Assembly (NCBI GenBank): GCA_031270425.1
Contig: JAISXQ010000262.1
Location: 1-5,267 of the forward strand
Reading direction: 5' to 3'
Origin: Prevotellaceae bacterium
GTDB taxonomy: Bacteria; Bacteroidota; Bacteroidia; Bacteroidales; Paludibacteraceae
DNA length: 5,267 nt
Shown: in pieces, positions 1 to 5,267 of the stretch
Numbering within the stretch: position 1 is the first letter of the stretch
Layout: each line of letters opens with the position of its first letter
Made by a program: the position numbers and the translations under genes
Notes under the pieces: model-generated
Database searches by the model: none
What the model was told of the DNA's origin: nothing
What the model saw: the letters and a program-made list of their open reading frames with translations, nothing else

Positions 1-145
1 GTTTCAAGATTTCAAAATTAAAGCCTCAACAAAATTTTGAAATTTCAAGATTTCAAGTTTCAAGATTTCAAAATTAAAGCCTCAACAAAATTTTGAAATT
101 AGAAATTTTGAAATTAGAAATCTTGAAATTAGAAATCTTGAAACC
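1..145. repeat. Composite AT-rich direct and inverted repeat block downstream of tRNA-Tyr
   Basis: Two identical 44-bp units lie at 1-44 and 57-100, a period of 56 bp. Three 15-bp units follow at 101-115, 116-130 and 131-145; they differ at one internal base (ttttg or cttg) and at the last two bases. Each 44-bp unit contains a perfect 11-bp inverted repeat (9-19 with 33-43; 65-75 with 89-99) around the same 13-nt loop, which holds the only GC-richer bases (agcctcaac). The 13-mer GTTTCAAGATTTC at 1-13 and 57-69 recurs as its exact reverse complement at 132-144, and 41-54 is the exact reverse complement of 117-130. The block can therefore form nested hairpins in DNA or RNA. It starts 10 bp past the tRNA 3' end and may continue left of the window. 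It has no coding capacity. A dispersed intergenic repeat or a transcript-end structure are both possible, but its role is unknown. Confidence 0.85.
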
Positions 146-154
146 ATTTGTTTG

Positions 155-237
155 TGGGCAGTGATGGATTCGAACCACCGAAGTCGAAAGACAGCTGAGT
201 TACAGTCAGCCCCATTTGGCCACTCTGGTAACTGCCC
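155..237 (-). tRNA. tRNA-Tyr, anticodon GTA
   Basis: Read on the minus strand this folds into a complete 83-nt class II tRNA. The 7-bp acceptor stem pairs 231-237 with 156-162 without mismatch, and the discriminator is A (155). The D stem is CCA/TGG (226-228 with 212-214). The anticodon stem GCTGA/TCAGC (206-210 with 194-198) encloses the loop CTGTAAC, with anticodon GTA at 201-203. The 14-nt variable arm (180-193) contains a GTC/GAC stem, as expected for bacterial tRNA-Tyr, tRNA-Leu or tRNA-Ser. The T loop is TTCGAAT with a 5-bp stem that includes one G-T pair. CCA is not encoded (the sequence after the discriminator is CAAA), so it must be added after transcription. The tRNA serves UAU and UAC codons and is the substrate of TyrS, encoded at the other end of the window. 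Confidence 0.98.
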
Positions 238-252
238 CTTATTTTGCGGGGA

Positions 253-284
253 CAAAGGTAGTTCGAAAAATTTAAATTACCAAA
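253..284 (-). promoter_or_regulatory. Predicted Bacteroidota-type promoter for tRNA-Tyr
   Basis: On the minus strand a TTTG element (281-284) is followed after 20 bp by TACCTTTG (253-260). This matches the Bacteroidota primary sigma consensus TTTG-N19-21-TAnnTTTG. The -7 box ends 15 bp before the tRNA 5' end, leaving room for a leader of under 10 nt. The TTTG element lies in the last sense codons of ribH, just before its stop at 277-279. This suggests the tRNA is transcribed independently of ribH as well as by possible read-through. Confidence 0.7.
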
Positions 285-798
285 TAATATTTGCCATTTT
301 TATTGCGGTAATGGCGGCTTCCGCTCCCTTATTTCCATATTTGCCGCCTGCTCTTTCCAATGCCTGTTCTAATGTTTTGGTCGTGAGCACCCCAAATATG
401 GCAGGGCATCCGTCCCGGCGTGTGTTAAGAACCGTTATCCCTTGGGTTACACTTTGGCAGACATAGTCGAAATGAGGCGTTTCGCCCTGAATTACGCAGC
501 CGATAACGATAATGGCGACGTATTTATACACTTTCATGCCGTCGATCATGCAGTAATAATCGTCCATAAGCTGTTTTGCCGCATAGGTTAGTTCAAAAGC
601 GCCCGGTACGTGTATTATTTTTATGTGTTCGGGCTTGACGCTATTTGCAGTAAGAGTAGTTACCGCGCCGTCGAGCATTGCGTGCGTAACTTGCGGATGC
701 CAATCGGCGACAATAAGGGCGTATTGCTGTTCGGGCAGTTTGGATTTGTCTGTCCCATCCAGGTTGTAGTCCGTTGGATTTTGGTATTGGGTAGCCAT
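277..798 (-). CDS. ribH: 6,7-dimethyl-8-ribityllumazine synthase (RibH), 173 aa
   Basis: RibH makes 6,7-dimethyl-8-ribityllumazine from 5-amino-6-ribitylamino-uracil and 3,4-dihydroxy-2-butanone 4-phosphate, the penultimate step of riboflavin synthesis, as a cytosolic icosahedral or pentameric assembly. Visible family motifs are the aromatic substrate residue W33 in ADWH, the PGAFEL loop (65-70), the GETPHFDYV motif (105-113) with the catalytic-type His109, the FGVLTT strand (135-140), and Arg149, Lys157 and the NKG segment (156-158) of the phosphate-binding region. The protein is longer than the roughly 155 residues usual for the family. It has an N-terminal extension of about 20 residues, which I recall as common in Bacteroidota, and an unusual insertion at about residues 81-92 (YYCMIDGMKVYK) before the strand leading to the active-site histidine. 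The start follows the TPR gene stop by 15 bp and has no Shine-Dalgarno sequence. It is probably cotranscribed with the TPR gene. Confidence 0.96.
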   Translation of the reverse strand: MATQYQNPTDYNLDGTDKSKLPEQQYALIVADWHPQVTHAMLDGAVTTLTANSVKPEHIKIIHVPGAFELTYAAKQLMDDYYCMIDGMKVYKYVAIIVIGCVIQGETPHFDYVCQSVTQGITVLNTRRDGCPAIFGVLTTKTLEQALERAGGKYGNKGAEAAITAIKMANIIW

Positions 799-813
799 AA
801 GTCGGCTGTTTTT

Positions 814-1488
814 TTATTTTTGTATACGCGCTATATATTTGTCAATATCCGATGCCTCGTTGCTTTGAGGATATTTTTCCTTTATGGTTGTAAAACTTTT
901 TACCGCTTTATCCGGCTTGTTAACCGATTCGTAGGCTAAACCGGCTTTTTTCAGATAGATGGGAGCGGTAACCTGATTATCCAACCCGGCTGCTTTTTCA
1001 AAATAGCCGACGGCTTTTCCCGTCTCGTTCAGTTCAACGTAGCTGTCGCCGATAAGACCGGTTACGGTTGCCGTCAAATAGTTGTCTTTTCCGTCGTATT
1101 GCGACAGGTATTTTATGGCGTGCTGATATTCGCCAAGTTTGTAATAACAAATTCCCGCATACGCCGTAGCTACATTCCCTGATGAAGTCAGGCGGTATTT
1201 CGACGCTATTTCTTTAAAACCGGCAAACTCGAAATTACCGTTCAGCGCTACTTCGAAAGAATCGACGCTGAAATAATTTTCGGCTTTGTACAACTCGTTT
1301 TCCGCTGCAATTTCCTGCGGGCGCAGGTAAAAATTCCTGAACGCAAGTATTGCCAATACGGTCAAAACAATAATGCCTATTCCTGTTAAAATTTGTTTTT
1401 GATACTTTTCAATAAACGCTTCCGTGGTGGTTAAAGCCTGTTCTACGCTTTGGAACTCATCGCGTTTATCCGTTTCTTTTTTTGCCAT
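814..1488 (-). CDS. Membrane-anchored tetratricopeptide repeat protein, YfgM-like topology, 224 aa
   Basis: The protein has a charged cytoplasmic N-terminus (1-30, starting MAKKETDKRDE), one strongly hydrophobic helix (about 33-50) and then a soluble domain. There is no signal peptidase site, so it should be an N-in, C-out inner-membrane protein with its domain in the periplasm. The soluble part carries TPR-like helix pairs at about 105-134 (AYAGICYYKLGEYQHAIKYL), 140-170 (GDSYVELNETGKAVGYFEKA) and 176-210 (KAGLAYESVNKPDKAVKSF). This organisation resembles YfgM, a SecYEG-associated periplasmic TPR protein, but I cannot show orthology and would keep a descriptive name. The order TPR gene then ribH is, from memory, common in Bacteroidales. 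The start is the first ATG after the predicted promoter, with a leader of about 40 nt and no Shine-Dalgarno sequence. The protein likely acts as a scaffold or chaperone; its partner is not known from this sequence. Confidence 0.88.
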   Translation of the reverse strand: MAKKETDKRDEFQSVEQALTTTEAFIEKYQKQILTGIGIIVLTVLAILAFRNFYLRPQEIAAENELYKAENYFSVDSFEVALNGNFEFAGFKEIASKYRLTSSGNVATAYAGICYYKLGEYQHAIKYLSQYDGKDNYLTATVTGLIGDSYVELNETGKAVGYFEKAAGLDNQVTAPIYLKKAGLAYESVNKPDKAVKSFTTIKEKYPQSNEASDIDKYIARIQK

Positions 1489-1534
1489 AGTAAAAATGAT
1501 AATGCTGTTTTCGATTTTTTTTGATAAAGCAGAG

Positions 1535-1566
1535 CAAAAGTAATGTTTTTCTTTTAAACTGCGAAA
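1535..1566 (-). promoter_or_regulatory. Predicted promoter of the TPR-ribH operon
   Basis: On the minus strand TACTTTTG (1535-1542) fits the -7 consensus TAnnTTTG. TTTC (1563-1566) lies 20 bp upstream and matches the -33 TTTG at three of four bases. The site is inside the 86-bp gap between the mscS stop and the TPR start, about 45 bp before the TPR ATG. No hairpin with a T-run terminates the upstream mscS transcript here, so read-through from mscS remains possible. Confidence 0.55.
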
Positions 1567-1574
1567 TTTAACCT

Positions 1575-2624
1575 CTAATTTTCCATATAAATACTTTGGG
1601 TCGGGAACGCAAATTTAAGTCCTGCCGTGTTGAACGACTCCAATATTGCCATATTCATGGCAGAAGTGGTTTGAGGAATATCGCCCGATTTCAGTATGTA
1701 ATAAATAAAGGTTATTACCAATGCCGAATCTTCAAAATCGGAAAAATAAACAATGGACTCTTTCGGGTCAATCGACCGGGTTGTTTTTGTAAGTTCTTGA
1801 AGTATGCTTATGGCTTGTTTCATTTGTTCGGGCGTGGTGTCGTAGGTTAATCCCAATTTTATCGTTACCCGCCGTTTGGGCTCGTTGGAGATATTTACGA
1901 CTGAGGCGTCCATGATTTTGGAATTGGGAATGGTAACCAGTCGTTTTTCCAGCGTGCGGATGCGCGTACTGCGGAACCCGACTTCTTCCACCGTCCCTTG
2001 GAAACTGTCAACGGTAATCATGTCGCCGATGCGGAAAGGTTGGTCGGTAAGCAGGGTAAATCCCCCGAAAATATTTTTAATTGTATCCTGAGCCGCCAGC
2101 GCAGTTGCCAAACCACCTACTCCCAAAGCTCCCAACAGGGTTTTTATATCCAGACCGACATTGTTTAAAGCCGTTACGATACCGATAATCCACACGATAA
2201 TCAGAATAACCCGGCGGAACATGGGAACCAGCCGGACGTCAATCGATTTTTTTCTTTTTACCGAAGCTTTTTCCGACCAATATTCCTCGATTAGCCCGAC
2301 GATAAGCTTGGATACGAACCACGTTCCATTGAGGACGATAAGAATCTGATAAGTTCGCGAAATAAGCGACTGCGCCTGCTCTCCCAGATTGAGGCGGGTT
2401 AAAGCGACCCAAATGGCGGCTAAAGTCAGTCCGAATAAAACGGGCGCTTCGAGCGTAGTGAAAAAAATATCGTCGAAACGGTTTTTGGTCTTTCGCGTTA
2501 TCTTTTGTATTACATATTTGTTTGTTAACGAAAATAACTTGTTGAGGATAAATACCCCCATGATGATAAGGAGGGATATTCCCCAACTTTCAAGCGTGTT
2601 GCCGTAAAATTCCTGTGATAACAT
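1575..2624 (-). CDS. MscS-family mechanosensitive ion channel, 349 aa
   Basis: This is a small-conductance mechanosensitive channel of the inner membrane, which opens under membrane tension to release solutes after hypo-osmotic shock. Hydrophobic segments lie at about 14-31, 60-77, 89-112 and 136-154. They are followed by the pore-lining helix (about 160-192), with the Gly/Ala-rich packing face GALGVGGLATALAAQ and the conserved continuation DTIKNIFGG. The beta domain begins at DQPFRIGDMI (194-203) and contains GTVEEVGFRSTRIR and the VTIPNSKI motif (230-237), a strong family signature. A C-terminal alpha/beta domain ends the protein. About five transmembrane helices and 349 residues place it nearer to YnaI-sized members than to E. 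coli MscS (286 aa, three helices). The ATG is 39 bp after the nadE stop with no promoter motif between, so cotranscription with nadE is likely. The paralogue group cannot be fixed by eye, so I give no symbol. Confidence 0.94.
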   Translation of the reverse strand: MLSQEFYGNTLESWGISLLIIMGVFILNKLFSLTNKYVIQKITRKTKNRFDDIFFTTLEAPVLFGLTLAAIWVALTRLNLGEQAQSLISRTYQILIVLNGTWFVSKLIVGLIEEYWSEKASVKRKKSIDVRLVPMFRRVILIIVWIIGIVTALNNVGLDIKTLLGALGVGGLATALAAQDTIKNIFGGFTLLTDQPFRIGDMITVDSFQGTVEEVGFRSTRIRTLEKRLVTIPNSKIMDASVVNISNEPKRRVTIKLGLTYDTTPEQMKQAISILQELTKTTRSIDPKESIVYFSDFEDSALVITFIYYILKSGDIPQTTSAMNMAILESFNTAGLKFAFPTQSIYMEN

Positions 2625-2630
2625 ATCTAT

Positions 2631-2667
2631 AATTTACAATTTAACTATTTAACTATTTACCATTTAC
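2631..2667. repeat. Degenerate 7-8 bp tandem repeat between nadE and mscS
   Basis: Read on the minus strand, the gap holds about five degenerate copies of (G/T)TAAAT(A/T)G: GTAAATG, GTAAATAG, TTAAATAG, TTAAATTG, TAAATTA. The first copy overlaps the nadE stop codon (2664-2666). The stretch contains almost no G or C. I see no promoter motif and no stable hairpin in it. It may simply be low-complexity intergenic sequence, similar in composition to the block at 1-145. Confidence 0.6.
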
Positions 2668-4562
2668 TGCTGTTCTATGTAAAAAGCATCGCTCGGCATA
2701 CGCCAATCGCCGCGCGGCGAAAGATTGATGCTTCCTACTTTCGGTCCGTCGGGCATGCACGACCGTTTGAACTGCTGCGAATAAAAACGCTTCAAAAACA
2801 CTTTCAGCCATTTTTTTATAATTTCCTTAGAATAAAGCCCTGCAAAAGCATGTTCCGCTAAAAAAAGTATTTTCCCGGGACTGAAACCAAAACGGACAAA
2901 ATAGTATAAAAAGAAATCGTGCAGTTCGTAAGGTCCTACAAGGTCTTCCGTTTTTTGTACGATATTGCCGTTGTTGTCGGCAGGAAGCAATTCGGGACTG
3001 ACGGGCGTGTTCAGCACATCGTTCAGGACGACTTGCGCTGGCGCGTCTAATTCTGTTGCAGCCCACGAAACCAAATAACGCACCAATGTTTTAGGAACTC
3101 CCGAATTGACGGCGTACATCGACATGTGGTCGCCGTTGTAGGTAGCCCAGCCGAGCGCGAGTTCCGACAGGTCGCCCGTACCGATGACCAACCCCTTGTA
3201 TTTGTTGGCTAAATCCATTAAAATTTGCGTCCGTTCGCGAGCCTGCGCGTTTTCGTAAGTTGTGTCGTGTATTTCGGGGTTGTGTCCTAGGTCTTCAAAA
3301 TGTTGCAAACAGGCTTTTTTAATGGATATTTCCCGCGAAGTAACGCCAAGCGATTCCATCAATTTTACGGCATTGGCGTAAGTTCTGTCGGTTGTTCCGA
3401 ATCCGGGCATGGTAACGCCGATAATGCGCTTGCGGTCGTAGCCGAGTTTGTCCGCTGTTTTTATGCAAACGAGAAGCGCTAATGTGGAATCAAGCCCTCC
3501 CGAAATCCCGACGACAAGATGTTCCGCCTGCGTGTGCATCCAGCGTTTTGCCAGTCCGCTTGTTTGGATGGAAAAAATTTCGCGGCAGTTTTCTGTGCGG
3601 CTTTCGAGCGACGGCACAAAAGGGTGCGGGTTTATTTTCCGTTTTAAATCAGCAGCTTTGGATGTCGCCGGAGTTAGTAAAATCGTTCTGAAAACGTCTG
3701 ATTCGGATTTGTTGCTGTCGAAGTTCGTATTTCGTATCCTGTCGGCTGTTAAACGTTCCATATCTATTTCGCTGATAACAAGTTGCGCTTCGAGCGAAAA
3801 GCGTTCGGCGGCGGCGATGATGTTCCCGTTTTCGGCAATCAGTCCGTTGCCGGCGAAAACCAAATCGGTGGTGGATTCGCCCGTGCCTGCCGAGGCATAC
3901 ACATAACCCGCTATGCAGCGGGCGGATTGCTGTTCGACCAAGCGGCGGCGGTATTCGTTTTTGCCAACAATATCGTTGCTTGCCGAGAGATTGAAAATGA
4001 TTCCGGCTCCGTGCAAGGCTTGGTAAGAACTTGGGGGAACAGGCGTCCAAAGGTCTTCGCATATTTCAACGCCGAAGGTAAAACCGCCGTTCGAGAACAA
4101 TAAATCAGTACCGAAGGGAAGGGTTTCTCCGTCAATTTCAATCATGTATTCAACGGCAGACGCGCCGGAAGCGAACCAGCGTTTTTCGTAAAATTCGCCC
4201 GAATTCGGGATGTGGGTTTTCGGGACAATTCCTTTTACAGTCCCTTTTTGTACTACGGCGGCAACGTTAAAAAGCTGATTTTTCAACCGTAAAGGCAAGC
4301 CGACTATCAGCACAACATTCATTTCTTTTGTGCGCGACGCCAATCCGGCAAGCGACTGTTTGGCGTCCGACAGCAGTTGCTGCTGAAAAAACAAGTCGGC
4401 GCAGGTGTAGCCGGTAATACATAATTCGGGAAAGCAAACGACTTCTACCTGTTCTTTTTCCGCTTTTTCCGCCAATTCGACTATCCTGTCCGCGTTGAAC
4501 GCGCAATCTGCTACGCGCAGTTGCGGAATGGCGGCGGCTATCCGTGCAAAACCGTTGTTCAT
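2664..4562 (-). CDS. nadE: Glutamine-dependent NAD+ synthetase (NadE), 632 aa
   Basis: NadE catalyses the last step of NAD+ synthesis: ATP-dependent amidation of nicotinic acid adenine dinucleotide, with ammonia taken from glutamine. It is a two-domain cytosolic enzyme. Residues about 1-270 form a CN-hydrolase (nitrilase-type) glutaminase with the complete catalytic triad: Glu46 in FPELCITGY, Lys115 in VPKTHIPN and Cys168 in GVEICEDLW. The linker contains NPHPFVP (311-317). The synthetase domain has the ATP pyrophosphatase P-loop SGGLDS (354-359), YENAQARERTQ (436-446), GTGDLSELALGW (461-472) and the NGDHMSMY segment (476-483). The length fits the long bacterial form (about 640-680 aa). The ATG is the first start after an in-frame TGA near 4598 and lacks a Shine-Dalgarno sequence. 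The gene is divergent from tyrS and is followed closely by the MscS channel gene. All catalytic motifs are intact. Confidence 0.97.
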   Translation of the reverse strand: MNNGFARIAAAIPQLRVADCAFNADRIVELAEKAEKEQVEVVCFPELCITGYTCADLFFQQQLLSDAKQSLAGLASRTKEMNVVLIVGLPLRLKNQLFNVAAVVQKGTVKGIVPKTHIPNSGEFYEKRWFASGASAVEYMIEIDGETLPFGTDLLFSNGGFTFGVEICEDLWTPVPPSSYQALHGAGIIFNLSASNDIVGKNEYRRRLVEQQSARCIAGYVYASAGTGESTTDLVFAGNGLIAENGNIIAAAERFSLEAQLVISEIDMERLTADRIRNTNFDSNKSESDVFRTILLTPATSKAADLKRKINPHPFVPSLESRTENCREIFSIQTSGLAKRWMHTQAEHLVVGISGGLDSTLALLVCIKTADKLGYDRKRIIGVTMPGFGTTDRTYANAVKLMESLGVTSREISIKKACLQHFEDLGHNPEIHDTTYENAQARERTQILMDLANKYKGLVIGTGDLSELALGWATYNGDHMSMYAVNSGVPKTLVRYLVSWAATELDAPAQVVLNDVLNTPVSPELLPADNNGNIVQKTEDLVGPYELHDFFLYYFVRFGFSPGKILFLAEHAFAGLYSKEIIKKWLKVFLKRFYSQQFKRSCMPDGPKVGSINLSPRGDWRMPSDAFYIEQQ

Positions 4563-4618
4563 GTGTTCAATATTTGACTGCGTCGATTTTACTTCAACTC
4601 AATATTTCTAATCGGAAA

Positions 4619-4626
4619 CAAAGGTA
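4619..4626 (-). promoter_or_regulatory. Predicted -7 element of the nadE-mscS promoter
   Basis: TACCTTTG on the minus strand is identical to the -7 box predicted for tRNA-Tyr and fits TAnnTTTG. It lies 56 bp before the nadE start codon. No good -33 TTTG is found 19-21 bp upstream (about 4646-4651 reads ACGGTT on the minus strand). The spacer is dominated by a run of nine T on the plus strand (4632-4640). Confidence 0.6.
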
Positions 4627-4664
4627 CGACATTTTTTTTTATTTAACCGTCGGTAAAAAAATAG

Positions 4665-4672
4665 TAACTTTG
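4665..4672 (+). promoter_or_regulatory. Predicted -7 element of the tyrS promoter
   Basis: TAACTTTG fits the Bacteroidota TAnnTTTG consensus and lies 35 bp before the tyrS ATG, giving a leader of roughly 30 nt. The -33 region is weak: TTTA at 4642-4645, 19 bp upstream. The spacer contains a run of seven A (4655-4661). The leader is too short for a T-box or other riboswitch. Confidence 0.65.
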
Positions 4673-4707
4673 CACAAATTTTTTATAAGCACTACAAAAA
4701 CAAAGCG

Positions 4708-5267
4708 ATGAATTTTATTGAAGAACTGGAATGGCGGGGAATGATTCATTCTGTAATGCCGGGAACGGACGAACAATTAGAAAAAGAAATGACGACGGCT
4801 TATGTGGGAATCGACCCGACTGCCGATTCGCTGCATATCGGACATTTGGTAAGCGTGATGATGCTGCGTCATTTTCAACGCGCGGGACATAAACCTGTTG
4901 CTTTGGTGGGAGGCGCTACGGGCATGATAGGCGACCCTTCGCTGAAATCAGCCGAACGTAATTTGCTCGACGAGGCAACCTTGCGCCGCAATCAGGAAGC
5001 GATTAAAAAGCAATTAGCGAAATTTCTTGATTTTGAAAGCGATGCGCCGAATGCCGCCGAACTGGTCAACAACTACGACTGGATGAAGGATTACAGCTTC
5101 CTGAATTTTATCCGCGATATAGGCAAGCATATTACCGTAAATTATATGATGGCGAAGGATTCTGTTAAAAAACGCCTGAGCAATGAATCGAGCGTCGGGA
5201 TGTCGTTTACGGAATTTTCGTATCAATTGCTGCAAGGTTATGATTTTTTATACCTGTACGAAAATAA
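4708..5267 (+). CDS. tyrS: Tyrosyl-tRNA synthetase (TyrS), N-terminal part, cut by window edge
   Basis: TyrS activates tyrosine with ATP and loads it onto tRNA-Tyr. The frame is open from the ATG at 4708 to the window end, giving 186 complete codons of an expected 420-430. The translation begins [20 protein letters not shown]. It shows Tyr32 and Asp36 of the [15 protein letters not shown] segment, the class I signature HIGH (43-46), [11 protein letters not shown] (68-78) and the tyrosine-binding segment YQLLQGYDF (172-180), with Tyr172, Gln176 and Asp179 in the positions that contact the substrate in bacterial TyrS. The KMSKS loop and the C-terminal S4-like RNA-binding domain would lie beyond the edge. 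The gene diverges from nadE. The truncation comes from the window boundary; the frame is intact throughout. Its tRNA substrate is encoded about 4.5 kb to the left. Confidence 0.97.
   Translation, partial: MNFIEELEWRGMIHSVMPGTDEQLEKEMTTAYVGIDPTADSLHIGHLVSVMMLRHFQRAGHKPVALVGGATGMIGDPSLKSAERNLLDEATLRRNQEAIKKQLAKFLDFESDAPNAAELVNNYDWMKDYSFLNFIRDIGKHITVNYMMAKDSVKKRLSNESSVGMSFTEFSYQLLQGYDFLYLYEN

Noticed and set aside
1..145. CRISPR array
   Set aside because: There are only two long copies, the 12-bp intervening sequence is itself repeat-derived, there are no unique spacers and no cas genes are present.
1..237. Integrative element attachment site at the tRNA-Tyr 3' end
   Set aside because: No second copy of the tRNA 3' end and no integrase gene are present in the window, and the repeat block shares no sequence with the tRNA.
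152..466. Plus-strand 104-codon open frame starting MWAVMDSNHRSRKTAELQ
   Set aside because: Its first part is the antisense of tRNA-Tyr, a well-known source of false proteins, and the rest is antisense to ribH.
1489..1574. FMN riboswitch upstream of the ribH operon
   Set aside because: The leader after the predicted promoter is only about 40 nt and shows none of the conserved FMN aptamer segments.
2239..2586. Alternative minus-strand frame of 115 codons inside mscS, possibly a frameshift
   Set aside because: The 349-codon MscS frame continues uninterrupted through the region with family motifs on both sides, so no frameshift is needed.
3448..4062. Long open frames on both strands inside nadE (3448-3906 plus, 3649-4062 minus)
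   Set aside because: They are shadows of nadE, whose frame is intact and carries all expected motifs across this stretch; the shadow translations show no recognisable domain.
4673..4707. T-box or attenuator leader for tyrS
   Set aside because: The leader is about 30 nt, with no stem, no specifier loop and no terminator.

Overview
The window looks like ordinary chromosomal DNA from a member of the Bacteroidota, probably the order Bacteroidales. Three things point there. Four promoter candidates carry the Bacteroidota -7 motif TAnnTTTG. None of the five start codons has a visible Shine-Dalgarno sequence; the leaders are AT-rich. The protein sequences, such as the RibH N-terminus and the long glutamine-dependent NadE, look like Bacteroidales versions. 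The lineage is inferred from these signals, not from a database search.

From left to right: positions 1-145 hold a structured AT-rich repeat block (two identical 44-bp units 56 bp apart, then three 15-bp units in the opposite orientation). Next, on the minus strand, come tRNA-Tyr(GTA) at 155-237, ribH (lumazine synthase) at 277-798 and a membrane-anchored TPR protein at 814-1488. The TPR gene and ribH are 15 bp apart and probably form one transcript from a promoter near 1535-1566. The tRNA seems to have its own promoter, part of which lies in the last codons of ribH. A second minus-strand pair follows: an MscS-type mechanosensitive channel (1575-2624), 39 bp downstream of nadE (2664-4562). 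The gap between them is a degenerate tandem repeat. At 4563-4707 a divergent intergenic region has a minus-strand promoter for nadE and a plus-strand promoter for tyrS. tyrS (4708 onward) is cut by the right edge of the window.

Functionally this is housekeeping: cofactor synthesis (NAD+ by NadE, the riboflavin precursor by RibH), tyrosine charging (TyrS and, about 4.5 kb away, its substrate tRNA-Tyr), osmotic protection (MscS) and envelope function (TPR protein). I found no defence system, mobile element, CRISPR array or biosynthetic cluster. The least explained sequence is the repeat block downstream of tRNA-Tyr. I see no convincing evidence of a previously undescribed system.
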